A stretch of 34,437 nt of DNA from Kutzneria sp. 744 (GTDB taxonomy: Bacteria; Actinomycetota; Actinomycetes; Mycobacteriales; Pseudonocardiaceae). Every line of letters begins with the position of its first letter. Positions within the stretch are counted from its first letter, which is position 1. The notes under the pieces are model-generated. The model saw only the letters and a list, made by a program, of their open reading frames with translations. It was not told where the DNA came from and did no database searches. Shown piece after piece: positions 7,801-15,314 of this stretch. Position numbers and translations under genes: made by a program. The stretch is from contig NZ_KK037166.1 in the NCBI RefSeq assembly GCF_000568255.1, positions 11,384,946-11,419,382 on the forward strand, given 5' to 3'.

Positions 7801-9230
7801 CGGTGATCTCCTGCCCTTCCGTTCCCATCGCCGCGGACTCGCTGCCGCCCTTCGCCATGTGGCCGGCTTTCCCGACCTCGGACTACTACGACGGCTCCGC
7901 CACGCCCCGGCCCGCTCAGCCGACGACGAGCCTGCCCGCACCCGACCTGGACGGCCAGCACGCGGGACCAGCCCGGGACGCTTCCCACGTTCACCACACA
8001 CCGGTCGACGGGGTCGGTGCCCAGCTTTGCCCCTGCGACATCGCCACGAGTACGCCGCAGCCTTTCCTCGCGGCCTCCCTGCCGGCGTCTTCACCCGGCC
8101 CGAAAGTCACCCGCCCTGTCCCGGACATCCGGTCAAGACAGGTGTGCGTCGCGCTCCGGCCCGCATCCGCCAGGTTGGAGCCGGTGTATCTCTTGAGAGG
8201 CTTTAACCGCTGGTTCCTCACGTACACCTTTCCGTCTCGCTAGGTGAGCCCGAGCCGTCTGGCAGTGCCGGCCCGTCTCCTCGTTGTCAGGGCTGCTCCC
8301 ACCCTCCCCGGCGCCTCCCGGATCAGGCTGCCCTCAGCTTCATCGACCTGCTGCGACAGGACGACGGCGGAGGTCTCTCACCTCCACCCGATAGTGCAGC
8401 GCCTCGTGGCGCACGAAGTCGCAGATCCAGGCGCTGGACCGGTCCGCGCCGATGCTGCCGATGATGCCCGGCCTGCCGCAGCGCCGTACCCATGACTACA
8501 TCCGGCACGGCATCACCACCCTGTTCGCCGCGCTCGACGTGGCCAGCGGCGAGGTGATCGGCTCCATCCACCGCCGTCACCGCGCGGTGGAGTTCAAGAA
8601 GTTCCTCACCACACTGGACAAGCAGGTGCCCGCCGACCTTGACGTGCACCTAATCTGCGACAACTACACCACCCACAAACACCCCACGATCAACAAGTGG
8701 CTGGCCGCGCACCCCCGCTTCCACATGCACTTCACCCCGACCTACTCCTCCTGGCTCAACCAGGTGGAGCGATGGTTCGGCTTGCTGACCGACAAACGCC
8801 TGCGTCGAGCTGCGCACAAGTCCTTACGTGCACTGGAAAACGACATCCGCGACTGGATCACGACGTGGAACGCCGATCCCAGGCCGTTCGTGTGGACCAA
8901 GGACGCTGACGAGATCCTCGACCGCCTCGCCTCATATCTTGACCGAATTCCTGGCGCAGGACACTAGCCCGTGACCACAAACTCTATACCCACCCCCGGC
9001 GCATCGAAGTCCGCGAGGTCTACTACGCCGCCCGTGACGGCTGGACGTGGGAAGTGATGAGGGCGCGACGGACGCCGACCATCGCCCTACCCCGGCACTG
9101 CATCGTCTTTCACCGCGACAACGACTACCGCGTGATCGGTGGTGTCCCGCACGCACTCACGCGCATCTGCAACGCCATCGCCTCCAACCCGGTCCCCATC
9201 GTTCCCGCTGATGGGCCGGGCAACGAATAG

Positions 9231-9410
9231 CCGCAGATCTGCATCGGCGCCGACGAAGTGGTCCGTCACTCCGGCACCGAGTTGGGCCAGCGCGTGCTGA
9301 TCGACCAGCTCCTGGCCGAGGTCCTCCTCATCCTGCGCTGTTTGCAGCGCGTGCGGGAGCCCGAGCGTTCGGAAGACCGCGAGGTTCACGACACGCGCTC
9401 GGGTTCATGA
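9231..9410 (+). other. In-frame open continuation after the stop of the interrupted gene
   Basis: Directly after the TAG at 9228-9230 the same frame stays open for 59 codons to a TGA at 9408-9410. It reads like protein, for example GADEVVRHSGTELGQRVLID followed by a Leu-rich helix. There is no start codon with a ribosome binding site except a weak GTG near 9259. It may be the true C-terminus behind a nonsense mutation, a small downstream gene or chance. A 100-residue minus-strand frame (9087-9389) overlaps it and is no more convincing. Confidence 0.25.
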
Positions 9411-10280
9411 ATGCGACGCACGGGTCATAGGTATCACCGTGTCGTCGGGATTCCGGAAGTGATGTCAACAATCCGGAGGGGCGCCCCAAGCAGCCAACAT
9501 CCCCCGTCCCAGCCCTCGAGGTGTGCGAGCGTCCCAGATGAACTCGCGGGATTCGAGGTATCAACAAGGTCAGCCGCAGCAGCGGTTGCGGAACTGGCGG
9601 TCAGCCCAACGAGGGCACCCCCAAGACGACCCGTGCGACTCCGCTCTTCCGACGAGTTCCGGCGAGTTCACCGAAGAGCCCCGTTCTGCCCCTGGTCCAC
9701 CTGCCCGAGCGCATGCCGACGCCCCCATCGGTAGCAGCTCCGCTCACACCTGTTCGAGCACCTGCCCCTAGAGGGGCGCGACCAGGCCCACTGACAGTCC
9801 GGAAAGAATGCTCAACCGATTCCGCAAGCCGCGCTGACCGACATCCGGATGATGGTCAAAACCTGCTCATGGGCATGCGCCCTACGGTGACACGCACGAG
9901 GGGCGCTGCCTCGCGGAGACCGTCATGGCACCGGACGACTGGTTGTCAGGCGGGGCTCTCTGCCCGTCGACTGAGACGGACCGCCGACCTGCGGCGATTC
10001 CCAGTGCAGACAAGGAACCTGACCGCCGATCCCGAGCTTCGCTTCACCAGTGGCTCGCCACCGTCGCCGCAGAGCAGGATTGCCAGGCTCCGCGACCCCG
10101 ATCTTCTCGATTGGTGGCGCGCGCATTCCCGCGACTGTCAGGCCTCACCGCGTGTGGATCACAGAGCTGACCGCCGCCATCGGGCTTCCATCTGCAGCTG
10201 TTCGCCACGGTCGTGGCAGCGCCACACCGCTGCGCCGCTGCCCGCAATAGCATGCATTTTCAACCCGAAAGGATGCCCTC
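9411..10280 (+). other. Gene-poor stretch containing an ssb fragment
   Basis: No convincing complete gene is seen. A polar Gln-rich frame (starting MNSRDSRYQQGQPQQ, about 9538-9771) has weak support. Within a long open frame, bases 10016-10047 copy 32 bases of ssb exactly. The sequence looks like a patchwork of remnants. The last 20 bases hold GAAAGGA upstream of the RNA ligase ATG. Confidence 0.45.
10016..10047 (+). repeat. 32-bp exact copy of part of ssb
   Basis: The 32 bases are identical to 31157-31188 inside the intact ssb gene. Both read [11 protein letters not shown] in their local frame (10016 is in frame with an open stretch from 9713). The match stops sharply on both sides, so this is a transplanted fragment and not a second ssb gene. 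Confidence 0.85.
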
Positions 10281-11057
10281 ATGACGTTCGCACTGAGCGC
10301 AGCGGATCTGCCATCGCTAAACTCGATGACGAAGTACCCGTCAATCCCCACGTATCACCGCCTGGACTCTTCGAATGGCAGCCTTGCTGAGCCGACCGTG
10401 CCCTTCGAAGGGGAGGTGATTGGGACTGAGAAGATCGATGGCACGAACGGTCGGATCATCACCTTCCCCGACGGCAGGTACATCATCGGGAGCAGGGAGG
10501 ACCTGCTGTATGCCAAAGGTGATCTGATCTCCAACCCCTCCCACGGGATCGTCGCTGCGCTCAAGCCCGTCGCGGACCGCATGGATCCCGACGTCCACGA
10601 CCAGATCCGAGTGCACTACCTGGAGGTATACGGCGGGAACATCGGCAGGATGGCGCGACAGTACACCGGCTCCGACCATGTCGCCGGCATCATGTTCGAC
10701 TGCGTCGTCATCAGTGACTATGTCGAACTACTGTCCTGGCCTATCGAGCGGTTCAGCCATTGGCGGGAAAACGGTGGACAGCGCTTTCTAGGCGAGAACG
10801 AACTCTGGGACGAAGCACTGAAGCACGGCTTCACCCTTGCCCCACGCCTGTTCACCCTCAACGCCACCGAGTTGCCTACGACGATCGAAGCCACGCGAGC
10901 ATGGCTGAGCGAGCGACTCCCGCGCACTCTCGTCGCGCTCGACGATGCCGCCGGCGCACAGGCAGAGGGCGTCGTACTGCGTGCCGCCGACCGCCGTCTC
11001 ATCGCCAAGGCGCGCAACCAGGACTACGACCGCACCATCCGGCGAGCCCGCAAGTAG
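10281..11057 (+). CDS. Rnl2/T4-type RNA ligase-like nucleotidyltransferase
   Basis: This 258-residue protein has the ordered motifs of covalent nucleotidyltransferase RNA ligases. Motif I is TEKIDGTNG at 49-57 with K51 as the likely AMP-accepting lysine, then GSREDLLY at 70-77, motif III LEVYGG at 114-119, FDCVVI at 139-144, motif IV AEGVVLR at 228-234 and motif V LIAKARNQDY at 240-249 with K243. Such enzymes seal nicked or broken RNA using ATP. There is no extra C-terminal domain and no adjacent kinase/phosphatase or RtcB gene, so it acts alone or with distant partners. The ATG at 10281 follows GAAAGGA at about 10 bases. Phage and plasmid versions often repair tRNA cut by host defences; that role is inferred. 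Confidence 0.9.
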   Translation: MTFALSAADLPSLNSMTKYPSIPTYHRLDSSNGSLAEPTVPFEGEVIGTEKIDGTNGRIITFPDGRYIIGSREDLLYAKGDLISNPSHGIVAALKPVADRMDPDVHDQIRVHYLEVYGGNIGRMARQYTGSDHVAGIMFDCVVISDYVELLSWPIERFSHWRENGGQRFLGENELWDEALKHGFTLAPRLFTLNATELPTTIEATRAWLSERLPRTLVALDDAAGAQAEGVVLRAADRRLIAKARNQDYDRTIRRARK

Positions 11058-11068
11058 CGACTGCAGAG

Positions 11069-11278
11069 ATGCACCAGCCTCAACCCGCGTCGACCCCCTC
11101 GCCGCCGTCACCGACGTTCACGTCGGACGGAACGCAAAGGTGCGCCGCCCGACAACCATCCTGCACCACAAGACAGAGCAACACTGCGACCGCCGCCTCG
11201 GCGGTCCAGCGCACGCTCACGCTCGCGGCCACCGGCGTTGCGTTCGGACTGGCCGATCGGGCGCTTGCCACGCGCTGA
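11069..11278 (+). CDS. Possible small protein between the RNA ligase and DUF4192 genes
   Basis: A 69-residue frame starts with ATG 11069, 12 bases after the RNA ligase stop. The first 40 residues are polar (Thr, Ser, Pro, Gln). The last 28 form a possible helix with a short hydrophobic stretch (LTLAATGVAFGLADRALATR). The ribosome binding site is weak. I recognise no family. It may be real, given its close spacing, or chance in high-GC sequence. Confidence 0.3.
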   Translation: MHQPQPASTPSPPSPTFTSDGTQRCAARQPSCTTRQSNTATAASAVQRTLTLAATGVAFGLADRALATR

Positions 11279-11340
11279 GCACCGGGCCTCAGCCACACGT
11301 GCTGAGCCCCTCAACTCTCCCCATAGAAGGGAAATCTGCC

Positions 11341-12381
11341 ATGGACGCAGCCGAACACCCATCCCCGGACCGACCAGACCCCGCCCGCAGGATCACGCTC
11401 ACCGACAGCGGCTCGCTCATCGCTGCGATCCCGTCGGTGATCGGGTTCCACCCCCAAGCCTCACTTGTCGTGGTGACCCTGCAGGACGACATGATCAGTG
11501 ACGTCGTGCGGATGGACCTGGCGCCGCCACCGCAGTACGGCGCGCTCATCACCGGCCTGATCAGATCGGTACGGCAGTTCAACGGGAAGACAGCCGTGCT
11601 CGTCATCGTCAGCGACCAGCCAGATCCACGGCACGATGATCTCGTGCGGGGCGCAGTCGCCGCCCTGGCCGACATCACTGTGCCCGTGCGGCACGCCCTG
11701 TCGGCCCCATCCACCGCCGGCGGTGTGCCCTGGCGCTGCTACCTGCACGACGACTGCGAGGGTGAGGTGCCCGACAGCACCGCCACCGAACTGGCCGCCG
11801 AGATGGTCCTGGCTGGCAATGTGACCTTCCACAGCCGTGACGACCTGAACCGGCTGCTCGAACCGCCCGACGTCGACCGCGTGACCAGGATCAGCAGCCT
11901 GATCGACACAGCTGCCCAGACCGATCGCACCACCAGCGCCAAGTATATGGAACTCATTCGCGACGCCATCACCTCCGACACTCTGCCCACCACCGACGAG
12001 GACCTCGTCCGCCTCGCCCTAGCCCTGTCCGACTACCGGGTCCGCGACGCGTGCCTCGGCTACGCACTGGACCCTCAGGCCGCCACCGCCGCCGAGACGC
12101 TCTGGCTCGAAAAACACCCAAAAACCTGCCGTCCCCGGACCGCGCCGAGGCCGCAGTCCTGCTGGCCGCGTGCGCCTGTCTTCGTGGCGCCGGACGCCTT
12201 GGCCACCATCGCTGTCAATGAAGCCCGAAAGGCCCTGCGCGGTCACAATCTCGCGGACGTCCTCTACGGTGCCATCATCCACGGCGTTCCTGTCGCCCAG
12301 GTCCGGCAGCTGGTCACCAAGGCTGCCACCGACGCACGCGCCGACATCGAGACCGACGCAGACGCCGCCTCGGCGCGTTGA
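11341..12381 (+). CDS. DUF4192 protein with a frame-shifted internal segment
   Basis: The 346-residue product matches DUF4192: SLIAAIPSVIGFHPQASLVV near residue 24, VRMDLAPP near 55, VLVIVSDQ near 85, WRCYLHDDC near 131 and a helical C-terminal half. DUF4192 is common in actinomycetes and its function is not known. From about 12121 to 12195 the current frame is unlike the family (KTCRPRTAPRPQSC). The frame one base back reads NLPSPDRAEAAVLLAACACL, matching the family and the paralogue at 22479-23534 (LPAPERADAAVLLA). The original frame is again right from ALATIAVNEARKAL on. So a one-base loss near 12115-12124 (an A-rich run) is offset by a one-base gain near 12186-12196. The start is ATG 11341 after GAAGGGAAA. 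Confidence 0.85.
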   Translation: MDAAEHPSPDRPDPARRITLTDSGSLIAAIPSVIGFHPQASLVVVTLQDDMISDVVRMDLAPPPQYGALITGLIRSVRQFNGKTAVLVIVSDQPDPRHDDLVRGAVAALADITVPVRHALSAPSTAGGVPWRCYLHDDCEGEVPDSTATELAAEMVLAGNVTFHSRDDLNRLLEPPDVDRVTRISSLIDTAAQTDRTTSAKYMELIRDAITSDTLPTTDEDLVRLALALSDYRVRDACLGYALDPQAATAAETLWLEKHPKTCRPRTAPRPQSCWPRAPVFVAPDALATIAVNEARKALRGHNLADVLYGAIIHGVPVAQVRQLVTKAATDARADIETDADAASAR

Positions 12382-13083
12382 CCGGGTTCCCTGGCGCAGC
12401 GATGCGCCTGGAGACCATGAGGAACAGCACAGCAGGACCAGGGATCAATTGGGAGCCCGCGTCTACAACTACGACGACCCCGGTTCCTCCCTGGCTCGCA
12501 CAAGCCGCACCTTCACCGCCCTGAGGAACCCTCGCGCGATTGGCGGGATCACCGCACGCGGCGCGACGTACGCCGGGCTCCACCAAAGCTGAGCTCCGGC
12601 AGCGACCTGTGGGATTCTGAGTCGGACGACAGCATGTTCTGTCGCACGGTGCGCCTTCAGCAAACGCCGTCGACCACAACGGCCAGCCGGACTTGCTAGC
12701 TCAGCGGCCAACGATCCACTCCACGCCTGAGAACCGAGGTGTGGCACAGGCCACGGGGCCGCAGTCCGAAGCCGACACTCGGCTTATGAACGAGCCGTCC
12801 GGGCCGTCCTCGGCGGGGACAGGCGCTTTCCGGCTGGACACCGGCATCGCCCACCCGGTGTCCAGCCGGTCCCTGACACGCAGGGGCCCTGCGTTGTGAG
12901 GCCCACGTCGCGACCAAGGGCGGCGCGCGACGGACTCCCGCTGGGACAAATAGTTCATTGCCTGCGACTGCGCCGATGCCGCACCGCCGCCCTCCACCCC
13001 GGGCCTGTCTCGACCATCGAGAACGCCACATTCCGCGCGACCACTCGATCGCCAGTGCACCGATAACCTCGCCGGGAGACACC
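12382..13083 (+). other. Long intergenic region with a repeat element, no firm gene
   Basis: A 40-residue frame at 12402-12524 (MRLETMRNSTAGPG...) is the only small candidate and its ribosome binding site is poor. Bases 12739-12870 hold the first copy of the hairpin repeat. The last 60 bases contain GGGAGACACC just before the ATG at 13084. Nothing else is recognised. Confidence 0.45.
12739..12870 (+). repeat. Hairpin repeat element, copy 1
   Basis: The element contains an ATGAACGAGCCGT segment at about 12787 and ends with CCGGCTGGACACCGG at 12830-12844, a 10-base loop and the exact complement at 12855-12869: a perfect 15-bp stem. A second copy lies at 14205-14335. The stems are identical and the 5' part is diverged (shared CCGAAGCC, ACAC, ATGAA-GAGCCGT). 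The edges are approximate. It may be a mobile intergenic repeat, a transcription terminator or a structured RNA. Confidence 0.7.
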
Positions 13084-13782
13084 ATGGCTCACACCGAACA
13101 GCGGGACGAGCAGTACGTCACTGCCGCGAAAGCCACACTGCACCCGCTGCCCGATTTTGGCTACCACGGGGACAAGAATCTGTTTCGCAGCTGGGGTTTG
13201 CTGCCGTTCACGCAGCACCGCGACTCGCACACCGCTGACCGCAGCAATTACCGCACCATTCTCGCTGCCCTTCAACAACACGCAGCCCAGGACACCGCCG
13301 ACCGAGCCGGGGAGGCACCCGACCTGGTCGAGGACATGCGGGCAGCATGCTGGGCGCACGGCTGGCGCGAGCACATCCTGTGCCGCGTGCTGATCGACGA
13401 CACCGCCGACATCACCATCGCCAACCTGACCCACGTGTTCAGGGTGGCCGTGGACATCGCCCAGCGCCTGATCGAGCATCCCATCCTCGACGAAGACGAC
13501 CTCGGTAAGCTGGAAAGCGAGGAATCCTGGGAAGCGTTCGACACAGCATGGAACGGCATCCTCTGGATCGAGGTGTCTCCGAACTTCACTGATGAGCAGA
13601 TGAAAGACGCCGTCTACCGGGAACTGACCGCGGCCGGGCTGCCCGATGGGTTCAGCGAGCAGGAGATCGTCGCGGCCGTCATCGACTGGACCTGGAACGA
13701 GGCTTGGGAGGACTACGCGCGGGTTTACGCGGCGCAGCTTCCACTATTCGATGTGACACTCACGCCGTCTCCCCGCGCGTGA
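13084..13782 (+). CDS. Unknown acidic protein between the two hairpin repeats
   Basis: This 232-residue protein starts MAHTEQRDEQYVTAAKAT. The ATG at 13084 is chosen because GGGAGACACC precedes it; 42 upstream in-frame codons are Arg/Pro-rich and unconvincing. It is acidic and aromatic-rich with mostly helical segments: THVFRVAVDIAQRLIEHPIL near 118, SWEAFDTAWNGILWIEV near 149 and VAAVIDWTWNEAWEDYARVY near 200. No Cys cluster, signal or membrane segment is visible. I cannot assign a family. Repeat copies about 215 bases upstream and 425 bases downstream bracket it together with the small gene at 13896. Confidence 0.75.
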   Translation: MAHTEQRDEQYVTAAKATLHPLPDFGYHGDKNLFRSWGLLPFTQHRDSHTADRSNYRTILAALQQHAAQDTADRAGEAPDLVEDMRAACWAHGWREHILCRVLIDDTADITIANLTHVFRVAVDIAQRLIEHPILDEDDLGKLESEESWEAFDTAWNGILWIEVSPNFTDEQMKDAVYRELTAAGLPDGFSEQEIVAAVIDWTWNEAWEDYARVYAAQLPLFDVTLTPSPRA

Positions 13783-13895
13783 CGGCGATGGCGTCGATAC
13801 CGGGGATTGCACCGCAGGCCGCCATTTCAGCGCCTACCAGGTGAGCGGATCACGTGCACTGCGCCAATGCCGGACAACCACGACAGGAGCCCGAA

Positions 13896-14123
13896 ATGGC
13901 GAGGCCAGCCAGCAGCACCAAGGCGCAGCACGCTGAGTACCGGCGGGCGCTGGCAGTCGGCGGCCAGGCCCACGCGACCGGCGGCATGGACTGTCCCACG
14001 CACCAGGCGCTCGACGCCTATGCGCTGTGTACCACTGCGGCGACGGTCGAGGAGGTCTGCGGCGGCTACCACACGCAAGACGACGCGGGCCCCATCTGGG
14101 AAGGGATTGCCCGAGCCTCTTAA
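13896..14123 (+). CDS. Small unknown protein
   Basis: This 75-residue protein starts MARPASSTKAQHAEYRRALA with AGGAG eight bases upstream, a strong site that decides this start over the in-frame ATG at 13854. It has three Cys (residues about 36, 48 and 58) and a central helix (HQALDAYALCTTAATVEEVC). The Cys spacing is not a standard zinc ribbon. No family is recognised. It lies 113 bases after the previous gene and is followed by the second hairpin repeat. Confidence 0.6.
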   Translation: MARPASSTKAQHAEYRRALAVGGQAHATGGMDCPTHQALDAYALCTTAATVEEVCGGYHTQDDAGPIWEGIARAS

Positions 14124-14204
14124 CACGGCTACTGGTTCGTCTGAAGGATCCCGACCGAGAAGGCGATGCGCAGCTCCCGCCACCCGCCAAACCGCAAACC
14201 TGAC

Positions 14205-14335
14205 ACACAGTAGGCCCAGGCGTAGCTGCCCGAAGCCACACACGCCCCATGAATGAGCCGTTCGAGGCATCCCCGCTGCGCCCGAACTGGCTTCCGGCTG
14301 GACACCGGCGTCCCCCCACCCGGTGTCCAGCCGGC
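14205..14335 (+). repeat. Hairpin repeat element, copy 2
   Basis: CCGGCTGGACACCGG at 14294-14308 and its exact complement at 14320-14334 enclose an 11-base loop. Upstream, ATGAATGAGCCGTTCG at 14249 parallels copy 1. The conserved stem and diverged flanks suggest the hairpin is the maintained part. The whole gap 14124-14465 holds nothing else I recognise. Confidence 0.7.
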
Positions 14336-14465
14336 CCACCCTCGATTCGTCCACTCGGAACGTGCCGCAACCCACTCTGCGCACTCAACCCATCTGTCCG
14401 ACCCGGACGCAATGTCTGTGCCCACTGCCCTAACAACCATCCCTGACCCACACTCGGGAGCGCTT

Positions 14466-15074
14466 GTGACCACCTTCACCGGGTACTCCATCACCAGCAC
14501 CGACGATCTTCAGCCTGGCTGTGTGGTGATCTCGGAAAGCTACGTTCGGTGGAAGATCACCGCCCGCAGCGCCCTCGCCAGCAATCGTGAGCCCGTGTTG
14601 ACGCTGAACCCGATCGACGACCCCGTCAGCATCGCTGACAGTCTGACCCACCCCCGCGCCGACACGGTCCAGGTCTCCTCATACGAGCTGGCAGCAGACC
14701 CGGACAACGAGGTCCGGTGGGGTTGCGTCCCCGCGGACGACCAACGCGCGGTGATGACTCCCACCCAGTGGTGGAACGTGCTCGCCGCGCACCACCGGGC
14801 ACCCGACCCGCGAACAATCGTATGGGCCGGCCCGGCCCCGATCGCAGACGCCGACCTCGCCGCGAACGCGACGATATTCGAGCCCCACAGCAACGCGGTT
14901 CCGCACCCGGAGTTCCGAGACTGGCTCCGCGACTACGCCAGCCGCGTCCCGATCGCCAACCTCGAACATCGGAAACGCACGGTCCTGAGTTGCCTACCCG
15001 GGTACGCGCGCCCCGGAGCACTCGCCTGCTGCTGGCACCTTCCCCGATTCTTGGACGCCGCTCACCCGTCCTAG
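14466..15074 (+). CDS. Unknown protein of about 200 residues
   Basis: The GTG at 14466 is preceded by GGGAG at six bases and gives 202 residues starting VTTFTGYSITSTDD; an ATG at 14412 would add 18 residues. The N-terminal half looks strand-rich (GCVVISESYVRWKITARS, VQVSSYELAADPDNEVRWG), with a helix near TPTQWWNVLAAHH at about 95. A C-terminal Cys-rich patch (LSCLPGYARPGALACCWHL) is odd for an otherwise cytoplasmic-looking protein. I recognise no family. It precedes the gene at 15315 by 240 bases, which hold no gene. Confidence 0.65.
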   Translation: MTTFTGYSITSTDDLQPGCVVISESYVRWKITARSALASNREPVLTLNPIDDPVSIADSLTHPRADTVQVSSYELAADPDNEVRWGCVPADDQRAVMTPTQWWNVLAAHHRAPDPRTIVWAGPAPIADADLAANATIFEPHSNAVPHPEFRDWLRDYASRVPIANLEHRKRTVLSCLPGYARPGALACCWHLPRFLDAAHPS

Positions 15075-15314
15075 TCAGGTGGAGGGCAACGGCCAGCCAC
15101 CAGCTCCTCCTCCCCGCCACCGCCGGGCATGTCGTCGGCCGCACGGCCTGGGCACAAGCAGCACACGCCGGCCGGAAAACCCTGAAGACACACCACGCGG
15201 CGACCGCCGCCCGCCACGCCACGCCACGCCAGCAACATACCCAACGTCATCAACGGCAAGCACGTCGACGACGCGCTCGGCGCCGAATCCGTCTGTATCA
15301 CAGGAAGCTTTGCG

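Larger units (their letters stand above)
6248..8414 (-). mobile_element. Group II intron, inserted antisense in the IS630 transposase
   Basis: On the minus strand the element starts with GTGCGCC (complement of 8408-8414), the canonical group II 5' end. It ends ...CGACCCAAC at 6248, fitting the AY 3' end. The boundaries are fixed because removing 6248-8414 exactly restores the transposase frame. A textbook domain V lies at 6311-6344, followed by a domain VI helix (GGCCGGGG pairing with CCCCGGTC) towards 6250. The reverse transcriptase occupies 6367-7800, and 7801-8414 would hold domains I to III. Length is 2167 bp, within the normal bacterial range. The insertion site is at the first catalytic Asp codon region of the transposase gene. 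Confidence 0.93.
5665..8964 (+). mobile_element. IS630-family insertion sequence carrying a nested group II intron
   Basis: The ends are perfect 12-bp inverted repeats: GTGTCCTGCGCC at 5665-5676 and its complement at 8953-8964. The element is flanked by a TA duplication (5663-5664 and 8965-8966), the target preference of the IS630/Tc1/mariner group. Total length is 3300 bp; subtracting the 2167-bp intron leaves 1133 bp, a normal IS630 size. It encodes one transposase, interrupted by the intron. The transposase stop codon TAG is made from the right-hand TA duplication plus the flanking G, so the element carries no stop of its own at that end. Confidence 0.93.
5709..8967 (+). pseudogene. IS630-family transposase, interrupted by an antisense group II intron
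   Basis: The coding parts are 5709-6247 and 8415-8967, together 363 residues. The N-terminal part has helix-turn-helix DNA-binding segments (SNQDVAAELGIWPQTVGKWR; SGLSKSTVGRIWKAF). The catalytic part has the first Asp in LVLCVDE, the second in HLICDNYTTH and the Glu in SSWLNQVERWFGLL, i.e. a complete DDE triad split by the intron. Rejoining restores CVDE/KSQIQALDR, the usual IS630 block. The intron is on the opposite strand, so it cannot be spliced out of the transposase message. The 5' frame runs 25 bases into the intron and stops at 6272. The transposase should therefore be inactive unless supplied in trans. Confidence 0.92.
5143..9230 (+). pseudogene. Unknown gene interrupted by the IS630/group II intron insertion
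   Basis: The gene is split into 5143-5664 and 8967-9230. Removing the insertion and one TA copy restores a single frame of 261 residues (join EATEEL / ARDHKLYTHPRR), ending in TAG at 9228-9230. The restored protein starts MPAGPLRPRTISEYAEMM and has a helical first half and a likely strand-rich second half (RRIEVREVYYAARDGWTWEV, HCIVFHRDNDYRVIGGV). I do not recognise the family, and no catalytic motif, signal or membrane segment is visible. As it stands the 5' part reads through 12 bases of the IS and stops at 5679, giving 178 residues. The clean restoration means the insertion is recent compared with decay of this gene. Confidence 0.8.

Noticed and set aside
7801-8094. N-terminal extension of the intron reverse transcriptase
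   Set aside because: It is Arg/Ser-rich with no conserved block and lies in intron RNA domains; the GTG at 7800 has a strong AGGAG.
11461-12282. Minus-strand genes opposite the DUF4192 gene
   Set aside because: They are shadows; DUF4192 motifs are clear on the + strand.
12830-14334. CRISPR-like or transposon terminal repeats
   Set aside because: Only two copies, each an internal hairpin, with no spacers, no target duplications and no transposase between them.
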